NCBI RefSeq assembly: GCF_945859685.1
Contig: NC_079147.1
Span: forward strand, 50,808,946 to 50,872,945
Direction: 5' to 3'
DNA length: 64,000 nucleotides
Origin: Eupeodes corollae
Lineage: Eukaryota; Arthropoda; Insecta; Diptera; Syrphidae
In this document: positions 45,250 to 55,765 of the stretch, in pieces
Layout: the number at the start of each line of letters is the position of its first letter
How positions within the stretch are numbered: the stretch's first letter is position 1
Made by a program: the position numbers and the translations under genes
Notes under the pieces: model-generated
What the model was told of the DNA's origin: nothing
Databases searched by the model: none
Seen by the model: the letters and a program-made list of their open reading frames with translations, nothing else

Positions 45250-47650
45250 TAATTTGTAATGGCTGTAAATTTCAGGGTAGATTGTTGTAATACTCGTAGG
45301 CTTAGACCGAATTTTCTTTCGGCTTACGCCTACAGTGTTTTAAACAGTCCAGCTGTATCGGCACTAAGTGAATCCCAAATAGGTGAGGATTCCGATCCTG
45401 CTGAATTTTGTATTCACGGGTATAGTTGGTGCCTTTATTGTTTTCCCACCATGGCCTCGCCATATACATTAGGAATGATGTTGCTTATCAGCTCTTACCA
45501 TAATATGGTCTTTGCACCAATTCCTTTTTTAAATTTATGTGGTTTAAGTTCTCTGTGAATAAGCAAATCATTCACTACTGCTTCCTTTATAGAAGCGCAA
45601 ATTTAGACAGAGTATCAACTTCTCGTGAATTTGATGCTTTGTCTGATTCCATCCAAAGAATTGTTTCGTCCTATCCTCGCACCGAAATAGTTGTTAGGGG
45701 CGATTTCAATGTACACAATTCTTCATGGCTTCAACATTCAGGCCAGACAACACCCGATGAAGTGTGTGCACGAATCTTCTCTGAGTTGAACCACCTAATT
45801 AAGCTAGTCAACGACGTTGTAGGTCGAGCAGAAAAGACTCTTGACTTGTTGCATACCTCTGACCCTGATAAGTACACTGTTAGTGTTCTATCTCCTCTAG
45901 GCACATCTGACCAGTGACCATTCTGTTATATCAGCAAATTTCTCGTGTCAAAACTGTTCAGTTAAAGAAAGAGATCCTAAGAGAACCGTTTGGCAATACG
46001 AGAAAGCCAACTGGGACGGCCTCAATAATTACTTCAGGATCTTTAACTGGTCACTATGCTTCCTCGATGTTGACGTTGACGCCAGCGCTATTATGATCAC
46101 AAGTTTTATTCTCCTGGGAATGAGAACTTTTATACCGAACAGGATTAAAAGTATCAGACCCAGGAAAACGCTTGGTTTGATGCGAGCTGTAAAGAGGTTA
46201 TTTGGGCCAAAGAGGTAAGTTTCCGTTGCTATAAGGCCAACCGTACTGAGAAAAGCCGGAAAAAGTTCAAACAAGCCAGGAAGGCCTGAAACGCCCATAT
46301 TCGACGGACCAAATTTTACATGACCAAAAATTACGGCAAGAAATACTGCCATGTCCCAAAGGCAGTAACAATTGTTTTTCATTTGTAAAAAATATGAGAA
46401 ATTCTTCATCTTCCTCGGTTTCTACGCTCGTTGTTAATGACACTCCAATTGTAAGCTTTTTAGAGAAACCTGATCTCTTTGTTAGGCAGTTCGCCGCCAA
46501 TACAACGCTGCCAGTGAGTATTATGACTCCGCCTGACATCGAACGCGTTCGTGATTCTATGGTGCCAATCTTTTTTCGCACTCGTAGTGTGGCGAGAATC
46601 CTAAAAAATTTTTATAAATATAAATCCGCTGTTCTGCAGCGGTGTCTTCAAGGCTGGCAAAACTGGTGTGCCCCAGGGCTCTGTTCTATCTTCAACATAC
46701 TCTCTCATTTTTATTAATGATCTCTTGTCTGCAACTTCTAATCCAATACATTGTTTCGCTAACGATAATATTCTCAGCTTTCATATTCGTTTGCAGAATC
46801 ACATCCCTCTTCTTTGGATGTGGAACTAGAACGACAAAATATGATAAGCTCATTAAATTCCGACCTAAACAGCATTCTTGAATGGGGATTAAAAAACCGC
46901 GTGGAATTTTTTTGCTTCGAAAACCCAATACTGTCTTGTATCGTTAAAGCGAGATTCACCACCCTTGCCATTATCCATGGATGGTGCTTGAATCGAGGAG
47001 ACTAACCAACTCGATATTCTCAGTATGTGTATCACCTATGATAATGTTACCTTTTATGGAATGATCACATACGGATGTCGCCAAAAATACCGCAAGATGT
47101 TTGGGTTTTCTAAGGCGATGCAAGAAGTTTTTCTCCCCCTCTTATCTGGATGTTATCTACAAAACTTATATACGTTCAAAGCTTAAGTATAACTCCCATC
47201 TCTGGGCTTGGGCACCTGCAACCCACTTAAGCCTCTTGGACAGCATTGAACGGAGAGCATTTAAATTAATCCGTGATAACACCATCATAGGATCATTAAC
47301 GTCGCTTGATCACCGTCGTAAAGTTTCTTGTCTCACGCTTTTTGCCGTTATTTTAACGGTTTATGCTCAAGAGAAATAGCCAGTTGCATTCCTCCCCTTA
47401 AACAGTTCAACCTTAATACTCGCTTCTAGAAATGCTTATCAGTATACTCTCGTGCCGAACTTCGGTCGTACTGTCAAGCACAGAGATTCGTTCTTTAGCC
47501 GTACTACGCGAATATAGAATGCCTGTTTCTCCCAATCATTGCAATATTCAGGAATTCAAAACCAATGTTCACCGACACCTCTTTTCAACATCTCTCTCCT
47601 CTTCCTAGTGCTCACACTGTTTCTTTACATAGTAAGGGTAGTAATATTCC
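45250..47650 (+). mobile_element. CR1/Jockey-group LINE, copy 2, internally deleted
   Basis: Same family as 32600-35050. Starts with the endonuclease directly after the AT-rich repeat; ends near 47650 with the shared 3' sequence (CTTCCTAGTGCT, AGTAAGGGTAGT). Confidence 0.83.
45259..47379 (+). pseudogene. CR1/Jockey-group LINE ORF2, copy 2
   Basis: The endonuclease is more complete than in copy 1: FRVDCCNTRRLRPNF, LSESQIGEDSDPAEF, YRSANLDRVST, EIVVRGDFNVHNSSWLQHSG, KTLDLLHTSDPDKYTVSVLSPLGTSD. After the linker (46390-46600: SSSSSVSTLVVNDTPIVSFLEKPDLF...) the sequence jumps at about 46620 from the region before motif 1 to GVPQGSVL (motif B), deleting motifs 1-A. The catalytic box is CFANDN (Asp lost). 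The C-terminal block at 47101-47379 matches copy 1 (LGFLRRCKKFF...YKTYIRSKLKYNSHLW). Inactive. Confidence 0.83.
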
Positions 47651-47789
47651 CTGCGCTTATTATGTGCTTGTTGTGTTGAATGGGACAAAAATGGAAACTA
47701 AAACGAAAAGATCTCGTACCGCTAATTGTGATTCGTTCGATAAAGTAAGTAATATCAGTGATAAGAACCTCTGAATGAACCTAAAAATT

Positions 47790-48160
47790 CGTGAGTCATG
47801 AGTGCCACCTCTTCAGCGGCAAACAATGTCATTAATTTTTAGGTATGCATCGCATACTACTGGCGTATTTAGCGAGTAGTACCCTTTTCTGTTTATATAG
47901 TACTGCCCTGATGGGCCACCTACTTTTGGGATACTTTTGTGAGTATAGTCAATTGCCCCAACCACTTTTGAAAACTCCGGCGTATTTGAGGGAACTTATT
48001 CATAATTCTTAGCTGGTCCGAAAAATAAGGTGGCATTTTAATGAACAAACGTTTTTTGGTAGCTAATGCTCTGGCAAAACGTAGGTTGGCTAAATCCGTG
48101 GATGTCTGCTCCATCGACTTGAATCTATAAACAAATGATACGGATTTCAAATTAGTGTGA
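47790..48160 (-). pseudogene. PIF/Harbinger transposase fragment
   Basis: Minus-strand translation gives KMPPYFSDQLRIMNKF, then VVGAIDYTHKSIPKVG, YYINRKGYYSLNTPVVCDAYLKINDIV and RGGTHDSRIFR. These are the first DDE blocks of HARBI1-type transposases (AIDxTH, NRKGY, GSTHDSRIF-like); the first catalytic Asp is kept. The frame is broken near 47975. The upstream end is adjacent to SINE copy 3, and weakly similar codons may continue beyond it to about 48560. Confidence 0.78.
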
Positions 48161-48177
48161 ACATTAAGTACAAACTT

Positions 48178-48475
48178 GTGGTACCCGTGGCATGATGGTT
48201 AGTGCGTCATGCTAGAGGTCTTGGGTTCGATCCCTGCCTATGCCATCTAAAGTCTTTTCACGGGTACTGCCTCTTGCGAGGAATTGACAAATTCTCCAAG
48301 AGTAACTATTGTCATGAAAAAGTGCTTTCTCAAAATTAGCCGTTCGGAGTCGGCATATAAACTGTAGGTCCCCTCCATTCCTGACATAATTACTCGCACA
48401 AAGGAATGGTTGAGAGTTGTAAGTCACTAGGCCTTTGTTCTCAACGGACTGTCGCGCCACCCAATTTATTTATTT
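48178..48475 (+). mobile_element. tRNA-derived SINE, copy 3
   Basis: 298 bp with a perfect 15-bp duplication ATTAAGTACAAACTT (48163-48177, 48476-48490). A box 48188-48198, B box GGTTCGATCC 48224-48233. It lacks 8 bases of the head (TTGGACTG of the other copies) and has a shorter A-rich linker. Tail 48429-48461, ending GCGCCACCC and ATTTATTTATTT. Confidence 0.93.
48188..48233 (+). promoter_or_regulatory. internal RNA polymerase III promoter of SINE copy 3
   Basis: A box TGGCATGATGG and consensus B box GGTTCGATCC. The spacing is 8 bp shorter than in copies 1 and 2 because of the deletion. Confidence 0.75.
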
Positions 48476-48899
48476 ATTAAGTACAAACTTACCTCGTTCC
48501 GTCCCCAATATCTTATTGCAGCCTCTATTGTCGCTGCTGAAGTCCGAACCGATAATTTCAATTATTTTTTTTTTTGAAAATTTGTTTATGTATATTTTTG
48601 TTTCAATTTTTCGTTTCTTAGGCTCATTGGGTTGAACCTTTTTTCATAAACTGTCCGCCTTCTCGGAATTGTTAAAACGAGATTTAAATTATTACAATCA
48701 CTAATAAACGAGCTAAACTGGAAATGCATGATTGTTTTCTTTTTAAATTCAATAGTGAAGGGAAATCAAAACGACATTTACGAAATAATAATAACAAAGA
48801 TTTCCTTATGTAGGCTCTATTCAACCTCAAAACACGTGGAACTATGCAACCTTGCATAGGTTTTATACTCGTAAATAGCATTTTTGCGTTAAGAGACAT

Positions 48900-49600
48900 T
48901 ATAGAGATTACATAACTTTATGTAGGCTCTATACAGCGTTTTTAAATAACATTTTTAATTTTTGAAAAGGTATTTGAGTCGAAAGTAAATTTTTACTAAG
49001 TTTTAGTATTAGTTTTTTTTTTTTGTAAAAAAACTAGCAATTAGATTTTTCTCAAAATTTACTTAATTATGACAACAATATTTTTTAAAAGGTAAAAGTA
49101 GTTTAAAACCAATATCTCAAAGTTTTGAAAAAAATATGTTTGTCTAAAATCAATTTGTACCAACTTTGAGTAATGTTTCTTCTAGGTTTTTATGTTTTAT
49201 AAAAAAAACTATCAATTTGAATTTTCACAAAATTTTACCAGATGTTTTTTCGTTGCACAAACTTGTTTTGGAGATAAAATCATTTTTTATTCGTATAATT
49301 TTCGAGGTGAAAAACTTTGGTTTGGCATCACGTTACAATATATGTGTAATATAAAATTTGATTCAAGTCTCTAGCGTTATTGGTTCGTGAGATATTTAGG
49401 GTTAATTAAATGTTCACCTGTATTTTATTTCGACTTAAGAGACCAAAGAAATCTTTTATTTAGATTCTAGGGATCTTGAAACGTCGAGATTCAGACCGCT
49501 TAAATATAACTTCCTATGGTTAGTGAAAAAATATGAATTTTTCTTTCTTAATGTCTTAAGACTATACATATTAATACAGTATTCAACAGCTGTTCTAGAT
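48900..49600 (-). repeat. AT-rich dispersed repeat, copy 4 (minus)
   Basis: On the minus strand it shows ATAGGAAGTTAT, CTCGACGTTTCAAG, ATATCTCACGAACC, GTAACGTGAT and the AAAATATTGTTGTC core, in the same order as 44165-45247. Confidence 0.75.
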
Positions 49601-50240
49601 CAAGTTATTAGTTATTAAATAAACAAGAAAAAAAAGAAGGAAATTAAAAACCTAAAACGCCAAAGATTTAAGAGAGTTCGTCTTTTGTTTCCTCAAAAGC
49701 AAACATTTTTAATTTATATGTACTTTCCTTTGGATAGTTGTTCTTTTTGAATATCTATGTTGTAAGTCTTCTAACAGCTGTTTAGGTTTTGAAGTTAGGT
49801 GCTATAAACTCGAACCTCTTCTTACATTTATTTCTGGTGATGATTTGGAATTAAAATCCAAAGTTTTAAATTTTGTTTGGATATAAAAAAAAATGAAACC
49901 GTTTTGACATTTTTGTTCATGTAAATAGAAGCAGATTGTAAAAATCATCACAAATTTTATTAAACAAAACTACTTCATAAATTCAAATAGTCTCAAAAAT
50001 CTTAATGTTATTCTTTTACAAATTAAATAAGGTTTAAAAGATTTTTAAGTCAGATTCGAACTTAGGAAAAGTATAACTTACTTCCCTGAACAAGGAATTA
50101 TTTGATAATTAATGCTCATTTTGATTTGTTAGTTGATAAGGTAGTTTTACATAATATGAAATCATTAAAGTATTCTGATATTAGAGACCATTTTAAAGAA
50201 GATTTAAAAAACAAAATCAAATTTAATATTGATTGAGTTC
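49601..50240. other. AT-rich stretch without recognised gene
   Basis: No coding or repeat signal that I can name. Confidence 0.5.
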
Positions 50241-50249
50241 ACTGGGCAC

Positions 50250-51945
50250 TAACGTATTTAGTTGTCGCAACCAAACTTCTTAATGATAGCTGCCCTAAGA
50301 TCGCGTACAGCTACAGTTCAAAGATCCAACGGATTACCAAGAGCCCCTAAATTCAACATCGTCAAAGATCACTCGACCCGTCAACAATTCAGGGACCACC
50401 TGTCTGACGAAATGAGAACAATCATCAGCACAGTACATGACGACATCGAACACCATTGGAATACTGTGAAAATGTTTTCATTTCAGGAGCTAACAGAATA
50501 GTCGGTCGAGAAGAAGAAAGCAACAACACTTGGCTTTCAGAAGATTGGGCAAGGATCAACGAACGCAAACACTTAAGGGCTCGAATAACTGCTACACAAA
50601 AGGGAGAAAGAAATGATCTAGAGTCCTTGTACCACATGAAAAAGAGAGAGGTTCACCGAATGTGTGCCGCGACAAGTGTAACTACATCAACGCATTGGCA
50701 CAAGAAACAAAAGATGCTGCAAACAGTTGCGACAGCAGGACCGTTTACAGAATAACCAAAGAGCTGACCGCTGCACACAGCTCAAAGCAATACCTGGTGA
50801 AAGAAGTAGAAGGGACTGTGATAAGTTCGGTGGATGAGCAAGTCAGAAGGTGGAAAGAACACTTTTCCTCGGTTTAAACCGAGTATTTGCAAACAACGTG
50901 CAGCCGATGCCTTCTGAAGCGCCGTAACAAACTAATCCCCGAATCCGCCTCTCCCGGTAAAGATGAGATCGTTTACACAATTAATACACTTAAGAACAAC
51001 AAAGCTATAGGATTTCATGGAATTCCCCCAGAGCTTTTACAAGCAGCGCCAACGTCATCAAGGGAACTGGTTCATCCTTTCATAGAAGAAACCTGGGCCA
51101 TCGAAAGCTTCCCCGATGAGTGGAAGAAGGGAATTATCGTCAAGCTTCCAAAAAATCTGCGTTCTACCTGCCATTGCCAAAATAGTAGCAAAAGTCATAC
51201 TGGAACGCATCAAAGAACACCTTGCCGAACAAGCGGGATTCCCCGCTGTATCCTCCTGTATTGATTATATTAACACCCTGTGGATTGCAGTGCATCAAAT
51301 ATCGATTACCACTAAACCTGCTGTTCATCGACTTCGAGAAGGCCTTTAATAGCGTTAACAGGGACAATATCTGGTTAGCTTTACGTAGGAGAGACATCCC
51401 AGAAAAACTAATTGGAATTACTAAAGCAACTTATGTTGGATCCAAGCGTCACATTCTGCACTATATAAGGTTGTCAGAGGATCTTGAAATCCGTAGCGGA
51501 GTCAGACAGGGCTGTATTCTGTCGCAAATATTGTTTTTGTTATTGATAAGCGATGTACTGCGTTCAGCTCTGTCAGGTAGCGGAGAAATCCAATGAACTT
51601 TGACATCCTATTTAAAGCACTTAGATGACGCGGACGATGTTTGCTTACTGGCTCATAGAATCATGAATCTCCATTAAATGACTATAAGTGTGGAGAGAGA
51701 AGCGGAAGTTGTGGGGCTGAAAATCAATTCCGGCAAAACAAAAATGATCTGCCTCGGAACCAGACTATCCTCTCAAATAAATAGTTTCTCGCAAACGGTG
51801 GAAAGAGTGGAGAGCTTTCAATACCTTGGAAGTATCGTTTCCATCGAAGGCGGAACCGAACAAGACGTCATCTGCCGCATTGGCAAAGCGGCGTTTAGTA
51901 TGTTGTCGAATATTTGGAGGAATAAGTAATAAGATCGTCATGTCT
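50250..51945 (+). mobile_element. RTE/BovB-like LINE, second family, 3' part displaced
   Basis: A LINE of a family different from 12568-15727. Endonuclease missing; it starts in the linker before the reverse transcriptase and stops after the thumb. Its probable 3' end lies at 55590-55760, on the far side of another LINE. Confidence 0.78.
50262..51929 (+). pseudogene. RTE/BovB-like reverse transcriptase, broken
   Basis: Blocks in order: RQQFRDHLSDEMRT; ERNDLESLYHMKKREVHR; RWKEHFSSV (about 50850); IVYTINTLKNNKAIGFHGIPPELL (about 50970); SFPDEWKKGIIVKLPK; KVILERIKEHLAEQAGFP; LLFIDFEKAFNSVNRDNIWLALRRRDIPEKL (motif A region, about 51310); LEIRSGVRQGCILSQILFLLL (motif B); DDADDVCLLAH (catalytic region, about 51627); GLKINSGKTKMICLGTR; ESFQYLGSIVSIEGGTEQDV. 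The catalytic Asp pair seems kept, but the gene is spread over at least five frames with stops. Confidence 0.8.
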
Positions 51946-52069
51946 CTCATGAGCTGCTGATAAGACGTGTATTTGATATCAAAATATCACTAGCTGAAGT
52001 TACCACCGAATGTACGAGCACTAGATCTTGTTTAATTTAAAACTCTAATCAAATCAATAATAATAACTT

Positions 52070-52600
52070 TGATCACACCGCTGACGAAATTGCCAAGCTT
52101 AAAAGCTCCTTGAACGTGTATGAAAACCAAATTATCGCTAGAGACACCTTTATTTTTGGTATCCCGTGCTTACCTAACGGAAATCTCAAATTTATTTTCA
52201 ATCTAATTTGCACAACAATTAACATTAAACCACCAACACTCAAAAATATTTACCGCTCTCGCCCAAAACCGAACACAAAAAACTCCGCGATTACAATTAA
52301 ATTCAACACACCATTCTATAAAAATTTTGTGCTTACTTCGTTGGCAAATTACCGAAAAACAAACAATTAACACCTTTGCTTAAACGATATAAACCTTGCT
52401 TGAGATAGCAATCCCGCCTCTTCGTCTTCTTCTACGATCTATATTTGTGAGAGCTTAACAGAGCGCAACAAGCTCATCATGCAACGTGCACTTGCTTTGA
52501 AGAAAAGTAAGCAATTGTCCACTGTCTATACTACTTGTATCGAACTGCATGAGATTTACAACCTCAGCAGTCGATGGTTCCAGAAATAAATAGAAGGTAA
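52070..52600 (+). pseudogene. Jockey-group LINE ORF1 fragment
   Basis: The frame 52110-52370 and its flanks encode an ORF1-type region: EIAKLKSSLNVYENQIIARDTFIFGIP, an NLKFIFNLICTTINI helix and AITIKFNTPFYKNFVLTSL. After a shift come IYICESLTERNKLIMQRALALKK and WFQK. This resembles the RNA-binding ORF1 of Jockey-group LINEs with an L1-like fold. It precedes the ORF2 at 53.04 kb by about 450 bp, the natural order, so I treat the two as one element. Confidence 0.68.
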
Positions 52601-52609
52601 ATAAAACTT

Positions 52610-53035
52610 ATGTAAATATTGTAAATAACTTAACGAAGGTGAAGTGTTCGTTCTGTGAACGAAAGCTCTTAAAAACGTTTCTATAGTTTTTGTATTAGTC
52701 TTACTTAAAATAAGTAAGTTTAACAATAAGTCGCATGGAATAAAGATGGATAGTGGTTTTTTTTATATATTTGTTCACTCTAAAAATTGTTGTGTTTTTA
52801 CTTTTAATTCGGAAGGTTTCTGTTTATAAAAGGTAAGCTGGGCTACGATACACTACTCGTGGGGTGGTATTTGTAAAACGTCATTCAAATGACACAGCTG
52901 TGAAAGTTGACTGCATCGAGGGACTTTATGACGTTGCCAGATCATCAGTTTCTTATGAAAATTAATATTTATAAATACTTAAATTGAATTAATTTTAAAT
53001 AATCATTTGTTATCTTTATTATTGTATATATATAC
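52610..53035. other. AT-rich spacer between LINE ORF1 and ORF2
   Basis: No coding signal. It may be part of the element or a later insertion. Confidence 0.45.
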
Positions 53036-53039
53036 TGTT

Positions 53040-54415
53040 TTTGTATTCTATTTTCTTCTCGTTGTGTAGAGTGAATAATTTTAGTTCTCTGCGTTCTCTG
53101 GTTAAAATCCTGAGTAAGCAGAAATGTGGCCTCAGGATTTTTCATATTAATGCGCAAAGGTTATTACCGAAAATTGGTGAGTTCTGTGATCTCTTTGTTA
53201 ATTTAGATGTTGTTGTCGTTTGTGTCACCGAAACATGGTTGAGAAATGAAGTATGTAAGTGACGAATTGTGCAGATTAGAGGGCTATCGTACTTTTCGGT
53301 TAAATAGACTTGATCGTGTTGAGGGTGGTGTGGCAATATTTGTTAAATCTGTTATCAAATGCAAACTTAAGTTCACGTCCGACGCAGGTAGCAATCTTGA
53401 ATATATGTTCATTATTCTTCTGGGCAGTGACAGTAGTCTACTTTTAGGGGTTATTTATAGGCCAAATAGGAATATAGACTTTTCACCTCTTTTGATAGTT
53501 ATAGAAGAAGTCTCGTTGGTTTTCCCTAATATTGTATTATGCGGAGACTTCACTTGCAACTTATTGAATACCAATATTCTGACTGATAGCATGCGATCGC
53601 TCAGTTTAAGTCCAGTTAACACCACGAATCCAACTCATTTTTTTTGATAGTGGGGCAACTCTGCTTCACTTGTTTTTTGTAAGTGACATGGACGATGTAG
53701 CGCTGTATGATCAACTTTCCGTACCTGCCTTTTCAAAACATGACTTAATTTTTTTAACAATCAAATTTAATCTCGAATATTCTGACAAAAAATATCATAG
53801 CGTGACTTCAAAAACATTAACTTTCAGTATCTTGAAGAGCATACTAGACTCATCAATTGGGAGAGTATATTTTCTATGCCCTCCACTAACGAACAATGGC
53901 AATTCTCAACAAATAATATCCAAACCCTTTTTGATACGCATGTTCCTTTGAAAACAAAATCTCCTAATTCTAATGACAAACCATGGTTCACGCAAAATAT
54001 TAGACTGTTGATGCAACAACGAGATAATGCATATAACAACTGGAAGCGATATCGGTTAACCGAATTGCGACGCTTGTTTTGTTCACTACGAAACAAAGTC
54101 ACAGCTGAAATCCGTTTAGCCAAATCTCAAATTTTGTCTAATCAACTGAGTTCTTCATTAAACGGACGTAAATTGTGGAGGAAATTGCGAAACGTTGGTA
54201 TTGGTAAGGCAAGAAATATGCCTACTAACTATGTTGATGTAAACTCACTTAATAAAACTTTCATCTCAGTTCCATCAACTGGTTCTACTTTATCTGATAA
54301 TATTTCATTTAGGGAACATTTAAATCACTCTTGTTTCAGTTTTTGCTCGGTGGGTGCTGCCGATGTTGTTAAAAGTCTGCTTTCAGTGAAGTCAAGTGCT
54401 GTCGGTCTATTTTGA
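53040..54415 (+). pseudogene. Jockey-group LINE ORF2, endonuclease and linker
   Basis: Endonuclease: GLRIFHINAQRLLPKIGEF, VVCVTETWL, YRTFRLNRLDRVEGGVAIFVK, LLGVIYRPNRN, IVLCGDFTCNLL and SKHDLIFLTI (expected Asp of the final SDH is Lys). Frames change at about 53250, 53650 and 53860. The frame 53876-54415 is the linker: KPWFTQNIRLLMQQRDNAYNNWKR, KVTAEIRLAKSQI, KLWRKLRNVGIG. It ends with SVKSSAVGLF, and the next frame begins directly with the post-motif-1 region, so the usual D-G-I segment has been deleted. Confidence 0.85.
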
Positions 54416-55585
54416 TGTCTGGAGTTTTTCCGGACATTTGGAAGTCAACAAAAATCATACCACTTCCGAAAAATGTTAAGGGATCTGAATATAGACCTAT
54501 CTCAATTCTACCCTATTTGTCTAAAGTCTTTGAGAGAATTTTACAGCGACAAATCAACGCTTACCTTAAAGCAAACTCTTTGCTCACTCCAAAACAATCT
54601 GGTTTTCGGAAGCAGTACAGCTGTACAACAGCACTACTTTGCGTGACCGAAGAAATAAGACAAGCGCTGGATAAGGGTAATGTAACTTTCTTAGTCTTGC
54701 TTGACTTTTCTAAGGCTTTTGACACTGTCAACCACGTAATTCTGTGTAAAAAACTTATGCAGCAGTTTAATTTTTCGGCAAGCTCTGCTAAGCTCGTTTA
54801 TTCTTACTTGTCTAACAGAAAACAAGCAGTTCAAATTGGTGACTGTTTGTCTAGTTTTTTACCTATTTCGTCCGGTGTTCTTCAAGGGTCGATTTTGGGT
54901 CCTCTACTATTCTGTATCTATGTAAATGAACTTCCAGGTCTAATCAAAAATTGTTCCTGTCATCTGTACGCCGACGACTTTCAACAATATTTCAGTTGTC
55001 CCCTGGGACTTATTGAGCATGCGGCCACTAATATCAATGATGATCTTGATACTATTTCAAACTGGTGTCACTTTAATGGTCTTTTTTTAAACCCTAAGAA
55101 ATATAAATGCATAGTAATCTCCAAAAAGATTCTTGATCTCTCTTACTTTCCTTTGATTTTGTTAAGTAACGCCCCCATTGAATATGTAGAAACTGCCAAA
55201 AATCTTGGTGCTAACTTTAATCGCTCTTTAACTTGGGACAACCATATAAATGGAATTATAGGTCAAGTTTATGGTGCCCTACGTACTTTATGGGTAACCG
55301 AGTATTTTACACCAGTATACACACGCATGCTGCTTGCCAAGACCTTGTTAATACCAATTTTAATTTATGGTTGTGAACTCTATTGCTGTTGTTGTTATGA
55401 AAGTAAACGTAAATTTAATGTCACTTTTAACAATATTGTTCGCTATGTCTTTGGCTTACGAAGATATGATCGTGTATCCAATTTTGATACCCTGCTGCTT
55501 GATATGACCTTTGATAACTACCTTAAACTTCGTATTTTGTTGCTATTCGCTGATGTACTGCTTACACATCAACCACAACACGGTT
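54412..55585 (+). pseudogene. Jockey-group LINE ORF2, reverse transcriptase
   Basis: A long clean frame: VFPDIWKSTKIIPLPK, YRPISILPYLSKVFERIL, SGFRKQYSCTTALLCVTE, VLLDFSKAFDTVNH (motif A, catalytic Asp), SGVLQGSILGPLLFCIYVNEL (motif B) and HLYADDFQQYFSC (YADD). The thumb follows: NGLFLNPKKYKCIVIS, AKNLGANFNRSLTWDNHI, AKTLLIPILIYGCELYCCC. Reverse-transcriptase motifs are all present from motif 1 on. At about 55585 the frame passes without a stop into sequence of the RTE/BovB-like family, so the last 50 codons (to 55737) are foreign. Confidence 0.87.
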
Positions 55586-55765
55586 TTGACAAGAAGAGCT
55601 GGACGACCGAGAAGCACAGGGCGCAGGACAGTCGAGGTGGAATCAGCGTCACTAGGCAAAAGTTGGAGGGGTCTGAAACAAATCTCCGGAAACCGTACAT
55701 GATGGCGCGTAGGCGTAGTAAGCCCTATGCCCCTTAAGGAGTTCCCAAAGGACTTAACCTCAGTA
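55586..55765 (+). mobile_element. 3' end of RTE/BovB-like LINE joined to Jockey-group LINE
   Basis: In the frame 55511-55702 the end reads GRPRSTGRRTVEVESASLGKSWRGLKQISGNR, the usual last residues of an RTE/BovB-type polyprotein. It is followed by stops and a 3' part with GGAGTTCCCAAAGGAC. It fits the missing C-terminus of the element at 50250-51945. Confidence 0.68.
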
